Below the pieces are notes generated by a model. It was not told where the DNA came from, did no database searches, and saw only the letters and a list, made by a program, of their open reading frames with translations. A DNA stretch of 34,222 nucleotides from NCBI GenBank assembly GCA_021401465.1, contig JADDMT010000217.1, positions 1 through 34,222 of the forward strand, read 5' to 3'. Both the position numbers and the translations under genes were made by a program. This document shows, in pieces, positions 10,451 to 21,501 of the stretch; the stretch's first letter is position 1, and each line of letters starts with the position of its first letter. The stretch comes from Teratosphaeria epicoccoides. Taxonomy: Eukaryota > Ascomycota > Dothideomycetes > Mycosphaerellales > Teratosphaeriaceae.

Positions 10451-12075
10451 AGGAGGAATCACTTATAACTAAGCTGACAATAGCATTGAATTACAATAAC
10501 AATCGCTAGTGAAGTGATATCTGGCAATAACCAGCTCAATTTGAGCAAGCACGTGATATCAAAAAACACATGCATGTGGAATTGGCACATTTGGACCGCC
10601 GTCCCGTGCGTCATTGCAGCACTCCCACTAACACCCCCGGTACACAGAAAGCCCATCCGCTAGGCATGCTCGGGTGATCTTGGGCTAAGAAGACATAGTC
10701 TGGACCGAAGGCAATAGACGGCGCAGCAAACTGCTACCTCAACACACTAGAGGCTGTACACTAGATGTCAACATAAAGTCAATCATGGCTGGACTGAAGA
10801 AGGTTTATGGCAATCCTGTAAGCACGACTCGTCCTCGCCCTAGTACAAGACATGGTCAGCTTGCTGCACTACTCCATCAAGCATCAGGTCGTTTGCCAGC
10901 TATGGCGCAGACTTTGTCGACAAATATGTCCTTTAATTTAGATACCGCATCTCGTTGTCGCCGAAAAGTGCCATGTGCAATGTTTGACAGCGTACAAGCC
11001 TGATTCCTTACTCCTGGGAGCTTCACTCCTCCACAGTGCAGAAGTCACCGATGTCGTTCTCCGTCTTGACATCCACGGTGAAGGAGTAAGTCCGGCCTTG
11101 TTGGTCAATGGCCGGACCATCCGAATCTTGCGTGTGCAGGGCCTCATCTTCGCCTTGCGCTTCTTTCTCAAACCGAACCGTGTTGTCGGCCGCCTCTTCA
11201 AGTTCCGTCAAGCCTCCGCATCCGCTTGTGCTTGGGCGAAGACACAGAACACGGAATGTACTGCTGGGCCTGTGAGCTAGCTTCCGCAAAAGATGGAGAT
11301 GAAGAACTGGGAATATGGGCTTGCTGGCTCCCTAAGACGCGGCAACATCGACATGCGCCCCAATACCCACTGATCCTCGAGGCATTGTGCATATACTAAT
11401 TGGAGGTCGGGAAGGTACGGTCATCATCGCGCGCATTCTAGGTCCGGACTAAATGTTGATGCTTCATAGCAATGGTCCGGAGTCACCTGTCATTCTTATC
11501 TTTCGTATTGATGAAAGCTTCCAATTTCAGCTTACAATGCCTGTAGCACAACACATGGTCGCCTGAGTTCCGCAGCGGATATACAATGAGTGAAAGCCAT
11601 AACAAGCTTAAGTCAACATCTCCCACTCGTGCCATTCATTCGTCTCTTGCCAGGTGAATCCGATGGCTCCAGTGCGACGAAGCGGCTCCATGTTCCAGAT
11701 CATGCGTTTGCAATTGCTGCAGGGTCTAGCCAAGACCCCAGGGCAAAATGAACCAACGTACCCATTTGCCAGGGTGATTTGGTTTGGGCTGGAACCAGAA
11801 AAGAAAAGTATGATCAGTGGATGGATTCTGCGAACGCGAGATGGCAGTATAAATCAAGAACAAGTCTGAAATTCAGGGAGTTGGCCATCGAGACAGGCTG
11901 TCTATACACATGAAGTTGTTTCACGGGGGGCACGGCAGGGAACTCTGGCCAGGAACGTTCCCAGTGACGTTGGCTGGGTCCGGAGCAGCAAGTGTAAGAC
12001 GGAGAGTTGCGATGCGGTACCAATGCCATGTTGTGCAGATGGTCCGTGGTCCACTAGTTGGAGACAAGACCCATA
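10451..12075. other. Left edge of the host island; no convincing gene except a weak ORF
   Basis: The CTA/TAG excess stops near 10450-10480 and base composition changes to normal host sequence. A possible + start is at 10785 (MAGLKKVYGNP followed by a GTAAGC donor, with a candidate acceptor TTTAATTTAG at about 10940). Its downstream frame lies antisense to the ORF at 11023-11289, so at most one is real. The part next to 12075 probably includes the 3' UTR of the thioredoxin-like gene. Confidence 0.35.
11023..11289 (-). CDS. Possible small or partial hypothetical protein
   Basis: A minus-strand open frame ends in a hydrophilic, acidic stretch (from TELEEAADNTVRFEKE to DIGDFCTVEE) whose composition looks like a real C-terminal tail. 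The N-terminal third looks random, so an upstream exon may exist. I recognise no domain. It overlaps an open frame on the other strand (10975-11280). It may be a gene remnant. Confidence 0.25.
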   Translation of the reverse strand: MRKLAHRPSSTFRVLCLRPSTSGCGGLTELEEAADNTVRFEKEAQGEDEALHTQDSDGPAIDQQGRTYSFTVDVKTENDIGDFCTVEE

Positions 12076-12642
12076 TCATCGCCCGAACAAACCAAACATA
12101 CCGCCTCCTGCCCCTCCACTGCCATGTCTAGCAGCCTCAGTCTCGATCCATCTGCGTAGGAATCCGCTATTCTTCAAATCGTCCACCCGTCCAGTTTTCG
12201 TCTCGATCTGAGGTTCTTGTCTATCAAACGCCAGCAGAGTAGGTATGCTATTGATGCCATATCTCAGCGCCAAGCCATTGATGCCTCCCAAGTCTGGACT
12301 ATCCATCTCGACTTCGACGAGCGAGACGCCACCCTGTGCTTCGCCTACACCTTCATCTCCAATCAGAGATCGAAGCAGAGGCGAGACAGTCTTGCAAGAT
12401 TGGCACCAGTTGGTCATCCAGAAAGTGATGAGGGGTGTCCGGCTACTGGCGGACATGAGTACCAAAGTCTGTAAGTCATCTTCGCGGCGGATGGTGTTTG
12501 GATGGATGCGATTCTTGGCTGGAGTTGATCGGGTGGTGGAGAAGAGCCGTGGCGACGCATTTGTGACTGATCTGCGGAGACAGCGACATGACCCGAGGCT
12601 CAGACTTCTCCCGATATGTCTTATCATTATGCTGTCGAGCAA
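12076..12642 (-). CDS. Mitochondrial thioredoxin-like protein
   Basis: A 188-residue protein with a thioredoxin fold. Residues 1 to about 38 form a basic, Ser/Arg-rich presequence ending in RLFSTTRS, typical of fungal mitochondrial import signals. A WCQSC redox motif (CxxC) sits at residues 79-83 after a hydrophobic strand (LITFWMTN), and the conserved cis-proline is in NSIPTLLAF (Pro about 134). These three features define the active site of thioredoxins, which reduce protein disulfides using the CxxC pair. The QS dipeptide differs from the GP of classical thioredoxins, so substrate range may differ. A second Met at residue 6 (12627) could be the real start; both keep the presequence. The C-terminus is Gly-rich. 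It is transcribed away from the PUF gene; no intron is needed. The frame has no TAG damage. Confidence 0.85.
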   Translation of the reverse strand: MLDSIMIRHIGRSLSLGSCRCLRRSVTNASPRLFSTTRSTPAKNRIHPNTIRREDDLQTLVLMSASSRTPLITFWMTNWCQSCKTVSPLLRSLIGDEGVGEAQGGVSLVEVEMDSPDLGGINGLALRYGINSIPTLLAFDRQEPQIETKTGRVDDLKNSGFLRRWIETEAARHGSGGAGGGMFGLFGR

Positions 12643-14271
12643 ACCCTATGGATGTATGGAACAGTGTGTTTAGTCCAGAGAAACAGGCACTTGTGACCAC
12701 TTTTACATGTATGGGAGGAGCAGAGAATAGTGACGTCGCTGTGGCGGATATTCCCGCTCTGTTTAGACCTCACATTTCGACAACATGAACATGTCGTGGT
12801 ACCTCCCACAACCATCAACTCCCTCAAAGACAAGCATCTTGGGGCGATGATGATATCTACAGGGATGATGAGATGGAAGGCGCGGACGAAGAGTACGTCT
12901 ACGGTGGAGTGTTCGCAGGTGGGAAAGAAGGCAACGATGATTCGATGGATGAATCGGAGGATTGAGAATGTGGCGACGTCATCTCCGCTGCGTCTGTAAC
13001 CATCTCAGCGTAAATGGTCCACCGTACTACTTGATTTGTTCGCTAATGTCGTGAGGATGATTCATCAGTGCTGTGGACGATCAGACACAACCATCTGCAG
13101 TCTCCTACGATGACTTATGCCTGGACAATACGGAGCAGTCTCTTGGGCGGCATGTCCGTTGAGAAGTATGTGTAGGAAATGTACGGAATTAAATGTGCGG
13201 CATTGGTATTGAGCATTTGCTGGCGTATCAAGGACATTTACAGCGCCGCTTAGAATGCAAGCTTTTGGCCTAGCCGTGATGTACCGTGCTCGACATAAGA
13301 TTCAGATCAAAGGACAATCTCTCGAAGATGAACAAGGGTGCTTGTCGTGCACCCAGATTCGGCGATTATGTCGAAGATGGGACAAAGGACACTGGCTGTC
13401 GAGCTCCTCCTGGTGTAGCCGTATCTTGACATAACATTATCATCGCTTGCTTGTCGTCGACGCAAGCAGTCCGAATCCTGCGGTCATGGCTCCAAATACC
13501 CGCAATACACAGAACAGAGCTTGGGCGGCCACTAGGCCAACTCGGAGGCAAGTACCCCGTGGTCATCACAACTGCGACGACAGAGTCAACCATGGAAGAA
13601 CCATAGGTCTACCCACCAGACAAAGCAACGTCCCAGCACGCACAGGTCTCTGCCATGTCAATCGCACGGTCTGCCCCGCACCGCTTACAGCTCCAGCTCT
13701 GTCAGTGGGCGCCCAAGGGGCCGCTTACACCAACGGCATTGCCTGCAACAACAACTGTCATGAGCACCAGCAGGAGCATCAGCCATGGTTAGACCAACTG
13801 AAATTCCACAGTGGCAAACCACCAGCAACGATCCCACTGGCTGATCGAGGAAGGGACTGGTGGACCCGACTGTGCTCGAACTGCAGGAGATTTCGGGCTT
13901 GTCGGTGCGGAAACGTGGTGGTGCTGCATTCGCAGGCGTGTTAGTGGCCGTGCATGGCTTGCGAAGGGATCGTTCGGCTGCGTGGGAGAGCGAGCCTCGC
14001 ACTGCGGAACTCACCTGGTAGTGCGTGGGTGACGTGGTCAGGCTTCGATGCGCGATGAGGGCTGTGCTCGATGCGATGGGTGTGTATGCTGCTCAGACGT
14101 GCTGTTGCGCATTTGCAAAATCACAGTTTGTGTGTGACTTGGGGGATTTGCGAGGAGGAAAGAGCGACTTGCACTAATCACATCGACGGCACTCCCAGCA
14201 CCTTCATCGCCACGGGCGATCCCCGGAATACCGTCAACGACATGTTCGAGTACGATGAGTGGCTCGCAGCA

Positions 14272-14327
14272 CGCCGTCTTCACCCACCGTCTCGCATACC
14301 GCCGTCTTCACCCACCATATTCCATAC
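14272..14327. repeat. 28-bp tandem duplication
   Basis: Two adjacent 28-bp copies (14272-14299 and 14300-14327) share CGCCGTCTTCACCCACC and end in CATAC, with a few differences in the middle. Confidence 0.8.
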
Positions 14328-14876
14328 TGCTGGCTGTATTGATTATAACATCCGAATCAGTCCCTGACCGTCGGATCACTCATGGATAGTCGCACATCTT
14401 GTTGACGGCCGTACCACTCGGTGACAGCCAGATCACTCGACGACGGGTCTGATGATTTACTCATCGGGCGCATATGGATGTCCCAGCCGAAGTCTCCCGT
14501 ACCCATCAGTGTCGCGCTTCTAGAGCCACCTCCATTCCTGGCCCCAGACTGGATCATATCGTCGACCGCTGGAAGCCCGACGTACCACATGTAGCGCCAC
14601 TATCCACCCCGGTCATCGTGTTGCGCAGGACCCGCGGCTCGCTATAACTGGTGGAGCGTGTGAGACCGCGTAGTCGTTCGAGTGGCCTTCCAACGCTCTT
14701 TCTCTGCCAACGCTTCACGTGCGCGAGTGTTCGGCGAGTGCCGGCTGGCGCTTGCCTGTTCGCGTGAGGAAACTGCAGTGCCTTCCTTCTGCAGCTCGGA
14801 TCTTCTTGCCGATCGCAATTTCTGACGAGGGACTCTTCCAATCTGGTCTACAACAACACTGACCCTCCTTCGCAAC

Positions 14877-14897
14877 ATGCACACTCCCTCGACATAA
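14877..14897 (+). promoter_or_regulatory. Possible short upstream ORF in the PUF leader
   Basis: ATG followed by five codons and TAA (peptide MHTPST) lies 122 bases before the chosen PUF start. If the transcript begins upstream of it, it could reduce translation of the main ORF. The transcript start is unknown. Confidence 0.3.
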
Positions 14898-15018
14898 TTG
14901 TGCAGACTACCACCATCTTCTGCCACATCTTGAGATCTTGTCTGCATCCGAAGCACGAGTATCCACCTTTCGACACATACCGCTTCGCCGCAGTTCAGCG
15001 CACGCGATAGCACGCGAA

Positions 15019-17118
15019 ATGGCATCTACCGGTTCGCCTAAGAAGCGCATGACTTCATCCTTCCACATACACGCCGACGACGACCTTGCTCTACAGGTCG
15101 GCATTCAGGTAAGCTCACGCGCCACGTCGATGCGGTCGAGGCTGAGCTCTCATGATGAAAAGCCGCGTCTCAAGCACAGCTCCAGCGCCATGCCATTGAC
15201 GACGTCCAAGTTCGCGAACCGCCTTAATGCAATCTCGCCGAAGGTGCGCTTTCCGAATGGCTCTGCCGAACCCCATGCTGACTTCATCTTACAGAAGGAC
15301 AAATCTGACGTCGATAGCGCCCTCGGCGAGCTTCACTTGTCGCCAGCGCAAAAACTCGAGTCACGCGTCAGCGACGTTCCGTCAAGCCACGCAGATGCCA
15401 ACGAGAATATCATCATGGGAGATGACTCGTCTTCTTCTGCCACAGATCCGTACGCTGGAAGCCGTCCAGATGCCGCCGAGGTCATACGTCTCAAGAAGGA
15501 GCTCGCGTTTGCTCAGGAGCGCATGGCCCAAATGGATCTGCAGCTGCAATCTCGCGCGCAGAGCCAAGCTGAGCTCGACTTCATCGACCAGTCTCGCATC
15601 ACGCAGCATACCGTGGAGCAGGCCATCGGCTCGCCATTCCCAGCTGCTCAGCACCTGGCATTCAACATGGGTGCTCCGGGCTCAAGCGGCCCTCCCATGC
15701 CATTGAATGGCAGCATGTTTCACAGCGAGGTCGGCCGCCCACGGTCTCGTCCCAGTGGCTACACGCCGCCCATGACTCCTCTGAGTTACTCGCAGACACC
15801 GCCACACGCCGGCTTGCCACAGCCAGCTTTCCAGAGTCGCTTCAATGGGCCAGTCAGGAACAGGTCCCGCCAATCGCCGGCACCAGCCGAGTACCCGCCG
15901 TGGGGTCAGCATGTCAGTCAGCCCCAGCAACAGGGCTTTGGTTCCGGTACAGCTCATCCACAGCAGATGTATATGAGCACTGCCGAGCCCCTGAACTACC
16001 GTCGTCTGCTAGACCGCAACATGTCTTGCAATTGGAAGTACATTGTAGACAAGATTGTCTGCAACAACGACCAGCAGGCAAGCATCTTCTTGCAGCAGAA
16101 GCTCAAGGTCGCTACCTTCGAGCAGAAGTTCGACATCGTCCAAGCCATCATTGACCAGGCCTACCCACTGATGGTCAACCGCTTCGGTAACTTCCTTGTG
16201 CAGCGCTGCTTCGAGCATGGCACTCCAGAGCAAGTTGTCTCAATCGCACAAGCCATCCGCGGCAACACTTTGAACTTGAGCATGGACGCTTTCGGCTGCC
16301 ATGTCGTCCAGAAGGCTTTCGATTGCGTTCCCGAGGAATACAAGGCGATCATGGTGCATGAACTACTACGTCGCATCCCGGAGACGGTCATCCACCGTTA
16401 CGCTTGCCATGTCTGGCAGAAGCTGTTCGAACTGCGCTGGAACGGCGAGCCACCACAAATCATGCGTTACGTCAACGAAGCTCTTCGCGGTATGTGGCAC
16501 GAGGTGGCGCTCGGCGAGACCGGCAGCCTGGTCGTCCAGAACATCTTTGAGAACTGCCTTGAAGAAGACAAGCGTCCATGCATCAACGAAGTCCTGGCCA
16601 GCATCGATGTCGTCGCTCACGGCCAGTTCGGCAACTGGTGCATCCAACACGTCTGCGAGCACGGCTCGATCCCGGACCGCACCCGCGCCGTGGATCACGT
16701 TCTTCGCTACGCCACCGAGTACAGCATGGACCAATTTGCTTCCAAAGTTGTTGAGAAGTGCCTCAAGATCGGCGGCAACGACTTTCTCGACCGCTACCTC
16801 GACCGTGTGTGCGAGTCTCGCCCCGAGCGCCCGCGCATGCCACTCATCGACATTGCTGGAGATCAGTTCGGCAACTATCTAATCCAGTACATCTTGACCC
16901 AGTCAGACCCAGAGCGCCGCGAGATTGTTGCGTCGCACATCCGCAAGCATATGGTGTCTCTTCGGGGCTCCAAGTACGGTTCGCGCGTCGCTATGCTCTG
17001 CACCAATCCCTCCATCGCGACTCGTCCAGGTCCGGCTGTGGGCAATGGACGCGAGCGCAGCCAATTCGGCAGTCGTAGCAACCTACGCTACGATTACTTC
17101 GACGGCGGCTTCCGCTAA
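15019..17118 (+). CDS. Pumilio/PUF-family RNA-binding protein
   Basis: I choose the ATG at 15019 (context GCGAAATGG), giving 699 residues; the frame is open a little further upstream but without ATG. The N-terminal half is disordered, Ser/Pro/Gln-rich, with one coiled-coil stretch at about residues 150-185 (EVIRLKKELAFAQERMAQMD). Residues about 337-660 form a Pumilio homology domain, which binds 3' UTRs of target mRNAs to repress translation or hasten decay. The base-reading motifs in order are NFLVQ, CHVVQ, CHVWQ, SLVVQ, NWCIQ, SKVVE, NYLIQ and a degenerate last one (SRVAM). The run N/Q, S/E, N/Q matches repeats 6-8 of classical PUF proteins, which read UGU. No RRM is visible. A GTAAGC at 15109 resembles a splice donor, but the frame stays open through it, so no intron is required. 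It is host sequence without TAG damage. Confidence 0.9.
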   Translation: MASTGSPKKRMTSSFHIHADDDLALQVGIQVSSRATSMRSRLSSHDEKPRLKHSSSAMPLTTSKFANRLNAISPKVRFPNGSAEPHADFILQKDKSDVDSALGELHLSPAQKLESRVSDVPSSHADANENIIMGDDSSSSATDPYAGSRPDAAEVIRLKKELAFAQERMAQMDLQLQSRAQSQAELDFIDQSRITQHTVEQAIGSPFPAAQHLAFNMGAPGSSGPPMPLNGSMFHSEVGRPRSRPSGYTPPMTPLSYSQTPPHAGLPQPAFQSRFNGPVRNRSRQSPAPAEYPPWGQHVSQPQQQGFGSGTAHPQQMYMSTAEPLNYRRLLDRNMSCNWKYIVDKIVCNNDQQASIFLQQKLKVATFEQKFDIVQAIIDQAYPLMVNRFGNFLVQRCFEHGTPEQVVSIAQAIRGNTLNLSMDAFGCHVVQKAFDCVPEEYKAIMVHELLRRIPETVIHRYACHVWQKLFELRWNGEPPQIMRYVNEALRGMWHEVALGETGSLVVQNIFENCLEEDKRPCINEVLASIDVVAHGQFGNWCIQHVCEHGSIPDRTRAVDHVLRYATEYSMDQFASKVVEKCLKIGGNDFLDRYLDRVCESRPERPRMPLIDIAGDQFGNYLIQYILTQSDPERREIVASHIRKHMVSLRGSKYGSRVAMLCTNPSIATRPGPAVGNGRERSQFGSRSNLRYDYFDGGFR

Positions 17119-17868
17119 TAATCTTTCCCCTCTCACCGCCACATGATCGCAAGCTATTCAGGACCTTCCGACAGCTCCCGCAGCCTGCTCAGCATTTCGG
17201 AGATAGCTTTTAGGGTTGGATTGGAAGGCACACATGCTACAGCGATATCTTACGTGTTGCTTGCTTGCTACTTGTTGCTGTCAGGAGAATAATGCTTAGT
17301 ACGTACTTGTAGTTGTTGTTGGTAATCCTATAAGTGTAACGGCATTGCTTGATCGAATGACTATTGTATTGTTGCATGCCTCGCCTCCATTCTTCCGACA
17401 CATCCAAGATGCAGCTCCTGAGAGAAATTGTCTACACTCTGCATGACGGCGACACGTGTGCCTCTGAAAAGTGTGCCTGCCCAATGCTGGTCGACCTCTG
17501 CTGCTCTTTCGGTGCCGTGAGATGGCCCGTGACATGCCCGGGCGCGTCAGGATGAGTGATTCTACAAGTACTGCATGAGAGCTGGCTGCACCTCGCCGAC
17601 CACCACCGCGGCAAGGTCCGTCGCTGCCGAGTCAGGGCCGACGGGCGAAGCATCTCACGAGTCACGACGTCACCCGGGCGTCGCGACAACCCACTGTGGA
17701 CCACGAGTGCCAGCCACGTGGTAAGGGAGTTGACGTTTTTGTGTGACATCGTCACCTTCCCGCTCCAACATGTCGACCGCCCGGAATGGAAGGCCAGACA
17801 CTTCCAACGGAACTCGACCTCGACTGGCTTCTGCTGCGAGACATCCCACTGCGCCATCAGTCCTCACC
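17119..17868. other. Intergenic region between PUF and SEY1
   Basis: It holds the 3' UTR of the PUF gene and the promoter and leader of SEY1, which run in the same direction. Open frames here overlap on opposite strands and show no domain. I see no gene. Confidence 0.5.
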
Positions 17869-20491
17869 ATGAACGGCCATTTGGCTGGCAACGGGCCCGG
17901 TGTGAAGCCGGAGGACTTCGAGCATGGCGTGCAAATCATCGATCAAGACAAGGTGTTCAATGACAACCTGCCGCAGTACCTACAGCTCGAGGGCATCACG
18001 AGAGCTGGCTTCAACTACCATCTCATCTCGGTGTTTGGAAGCCAGAGCACGGGCAAGAGCACATTGCTCAACTACCTCTTCGGCACACACTTCGGGGTCA
18101 TGAGCGAGGCGGAGCGACGGCAGACGACGAAAGGGATATGGATGAGCAAGAACAAGAAGGAGAGCGCGCAGGGCCAGCAGGCCATGGCGGAGAACATCCT
18201 GGTCATGGATGTGGAAGGCACGGACGGGCGAGAACGAGGCGAGGACCAGGACTTTGAGCGGAAGAGTGCGCTCTTTGCGCTGGCGACCAGCGAGGTCTTG
18301 ATCGTCAACATCTGGGAGCATCAGGTCGGACTCTACCAGGGCGCAAACATGGGCCTGCTCAAGACCGTGTTTGAAGTCAATTTGCAGCTCTTCTTGAAGG
18401 ACTCGAAGAACATTCCGCGTAGTCTGCTGTTCTTCGTCATCCGAGACCACATTGGAAACACGCCGCTGGTCAACCTTAAGAACACTTTGATCCAGGACCT
18501 GCAGCGGATATGGGCTGGGTTGAGCAAGCCACCTGGGTTGGACAAGAGCAAGATCGAGGATTATTTCGACTTTGCATTTGTGGCCCTCCCGCACAAAATC
18601 TTGCAGCCTGAGAAGTTCGAGCAAGAGGTCAGGAAGCTAGGCACGAGGTTCAGAGAAGGTTACAAAGACCCGAAGCGGGCTGGTCTGGTCGACGTTGACC
18701 CTGTGCTATTGCCAGAGTATCATCGGCGAATACCCGCCGACGGTTTCCCAATGTATGCGCGAGGTGTGTGGGAGCAGATTGACAGCAACAAGGATCTGGA
18801 CCTGCCCACACAGCAAGAGCTGCTTGCCCAGTTCCGATGCGACGAGATCTCGAAAGAGGTGCTGGTGCCGTTCGACGCGATAGTAGTACCTTTGGAGGAG
18901 TCGCAAGCAGCTGCTGTGGCTGCTGGAAAGCCGACAGCTATATCAGAGCTAGGCACGAAAATGGGCGCAGCGCGTGCGACATTGCTTGCGAGCTTCGAAG
19001 AGGAGGCAAGCAGATACCACAAGGGCGTGTACAAAACAAAACGAGCCGACTTGGCCAGTCAGGTTGACGGCAGGCTCAAGCAGCTATTCCTTGGACAACT
19101 CAGTGCAGCCCACAAGAGCGGTATCAACGATTTCAGTGAGGCCGTCTCGTCTAATGTGAAGGCAGGTCAGAAGAAGGCTGGCAACTACGACTTCCACAAG
19201 ATCGTACAAGTTGAGAAGGAGAAGGCTCTGCAGCGATATGAGGCCGAGGCGCAGGCGAGCTTGGTTGCTGGTACGCCCTGGAGCGACTATAAGCAGCAGT
19301 TAAATCTCTTCCGAAAGGACCTCGATGAGGTCAGTGCGAGACTACGAAAGGACGAGATGCGCCGGCTTGCCACTCGCAGTGAGCGTTGGGTACGGCAAAA
19401 GCTCGATGAGAGTGTCGGTCTCGAATTCAACAAGCTCGGCTCAGGACGTGCTGGCTCGGGCGCTCCCGCAGAAGGTCAAAAGCCTGCTACGGAGAAAGAC
19501 CTTTGGGACCGGATCTGGAGCGTCTTCACTGACACGGTATCGCATGCTGAATCTCGGTTTACTGAGCGCGCTCGCAGTTTTGATGCATCGCCAGACGAAG
19601 TGGAGGTTGGTCTGTGGCGGCTCAGGCGCAAGTCATGGGCTGCACTGCGGGGCAAGATTGACGAAGAAATGATGGAGGGCAACCTCCTGCTCAAGCTGCG
19701 TGAGAATTTTGAGGACAAATTCAGGTACGATGAGGAGGGTGTACCCAGGATCTGGCGACCCACAGACGACATTGAGGGCATGTACACGAGGGCGCGTGAG
19801 AGCACACTTACTCTGATTCCACTTTTGAGCAAGTTCACGCTGTCTAGGACTAGTAGTCCTCCGCCGCTTGACGCATGGATTGATGAAGCTCCTGCAGATG
19901 TGACGGCAGCTGACGAGGAAGATCTGGCACCGATCGGCGGTGTCGATGAAGAGGATGGCAAGAGTCTGGAAGATGAGATGACTGTGCTTAGCGATGCGAA
20001 GGCGCAGGACCTGTCGACTAGGTTCAAGAAGACGGCAGATGGTGTCTATGTCGAGGCTAAGCGTAGCGCGCTCGGTGGCGTCACGCAAGTTCCCCTGTAC
20101 TTCTATGGTCTGCTGTTGGCGCTCGGATGGAATGAAATCGTTGCTGGTAAGCTGGCCTGTCATTTCGCCTCCAAGGCATCACATGCTGACTACTTCGACA
20201 GTGTTACGGAACCCTGTCTACTTCATCATGCTCATCCTCCTCGCGGCCGGCGCATATGTCACCTACACCCTCAACCTCTGGGGTCCAATGCTACGGATGA
20301 CGAACGCAGCCTCTTCACAAGGTCTTGAGATTTTCAAGGAGAAGCTCAGAGATTTCTTGGAGAGCAGTGAGACTGGACGGCAAGCCATTGGGATGAGCGC
20401 GAAGGGTGGAGAGACGTTCAGGCTGGATGATTTGCATGGGAATGGGACAACGAAAGCGAAGAGCAAGGAGGAGAAGATCGACGAGATTTGA
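17869..20491 (+). CDS. SEY1: Sey1, dynamin-like GTPase for homotypic ER membrane fusion (atlastin class)
   Basis: Two exons, 17869-20146 and 20202-20491, joined by a 55-nt intron (donor GTAAGC, branch-like GCTGAC, acceptor CGACAG), give 855 residues, close to the family's usual size. The GTPase domain has the P-loop GSQSTGKST (about residues 57-65), the switch RRQTTKG, the DxxG motif in DVEGTDG (about 114-118) and the RD motif in FVIRDH (about 192). A long helical bundle follows, then two closely spaced C-terminal membrane segments (VPLYFYGLLLALG and NPVYFIMLILLAAG) and a cytosolic tail. This layout is typical of Sey1/RHD3/atlastin, which tether and fuse ER tubules through GTP hydrolysis. The second membrane segment is read correctly only if the intron is removed. 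The start at 17869 (CACCATGAAC) fits fungal homologues; an in-frame ATG at 17770 would add 33 residues. Confidence 0.95.
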
Positions 20492-21501
20492 CATCAGAGA
20501 CGATTGTGTTGAGCAGAACTGTTAGACATCAGAGCAGGTTGGGATATTCGGGCTACGCGTATGAGCAGAGCGTGCGTAGCAAAGTGCTTGAAATGTCATG
20601 ACCGTATCCTTGAGGCCGGCATCGGCACCGTACCTGTGACACAAATCGAACTTCGGCCTCGGCCGGACGTGAAGAGCGCTCTCGCCAAAAGCAACCCAAT
20701 TCAGCCGGGTCGCGGTTGACGACCCACCGAATTCCTCGAATCGCCGCAGCCAGATCCGATCCCGCGTTGCTCGTGTACGACATCGGCTTGCTCGAGAGTG
20801 GCGCCGACCGGCCGATGTCTCTGTGAACGCTGCAGACCACGGCAGCCCGAACGGAGGGACCCGGGCCCCCAAAAGGTGGCGTTCGTATTTGACCAGCTGG
20901 TCGTGTTGAGAAGCGCACTCGCAGGTCTCGCGAGGACGAGTCTGCGGACCTGCTCACTGCAAGCCACCATGGGGACGTGCAACGTCCCCCGCTCAGGGCA
21001 ACAAGAGTCGCGAAATAGTTTGGCAGTCCTGGCCAGCGTTCGAAGCATTGGTCAGATCGGACAGACTTGCTACTACTGTCTCGAGCGTGTGGCTGTTCGA
21101 CAACCCGGCGGATATCGTAGGGAAGGTGCTCGGACGCTTGCGGCTTGATGTCGCGGCAGACCTGGTCAGTTTGAACCCGGAGACCAACGCTGGTCCGCCA
21201 CGGACGAAGCTGATGTGGATATCAGGCTCAGGGCTTGGTTGATAAGATCCCTTGCACGCTCTGACTAAGCTCCATGCACGGCCCCAAAGAGCCCTCACAG
21301 ACTGGATCTGCGGAATGCGACTCGTGTGGCTGAGCAATATCGAGTGACGGCATGCATACTCATTGTTTCGCTAGGTCTCTTGGATCTCGCCTGCCGCCCG
21401 TATTTATTTTGCTTCCATTTGAAGCGCCTGGCAACCGGCAGTCGCTCATCCCTCTGACTTGAAGGAGCCTTGACGCCCTCTTTCTTACAAGCCTGCCATA
21501 A
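20492..21501. other. Intergenic region downstream of SEY1; no convincing gene
   Basis: It is GC-rich host-like sequence. Overlapping open frames of 64-134 codons occur on both strands. The most protein-like pieces are + strand: one frame near 20870-20960 (VAFVFDQLVVLRSALAGLA) and another near 20990-21242 (VWLFDNPADIVGKVLGRL, ending in a TGA). They could be exons of a small or decayed gene, but there is no clear start or splice pair and I recognise no domain. Confidence 0.3.

Larger units (their letters stand above)
12643..15018. other. Intergenic region between the divergent thioredoxin-like and PUF genes
   Basis: About 2.4 kb holding both promoters. Several open frames of 60-165 codons exist on both strands, but they overlap one another, have biased random-looking composition and show no domain. 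One + frame (12789-12965) ends with an acidic stretch (DDEMEGADEEYVYGG) but lacks a start. On the minus strand near 13700-13790 one frame encodes a hydrophobic LMLLLVLMTVVVAG segment without a start. I call no gene here. The last 150 bases are probably the PUF 5' leader. Confidence 0.4.

Noticed and set aside
13447..13944. 165-codon + strand open frame
   Set aside because: Random-looking composition, no domain, overlapped by open frames on the minus strand and in another + frame.
15109..15185. Possible intron in the PUF gene starting GTAAGC
   Set aside because: The nearby acceptors in usual intron range would break the frame, and the frame is open throughout.
15227..17078. Several long open frames on both strands across the PUF gene
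   Set aside because: They mirror the codon bias of the PUF coding sequence and have no own domains.
17980..18624. 214-codon minus-strand frame
   Set aside because: It is antisense to the GTPase domain of SEY1; Leu-rich shadow frame.
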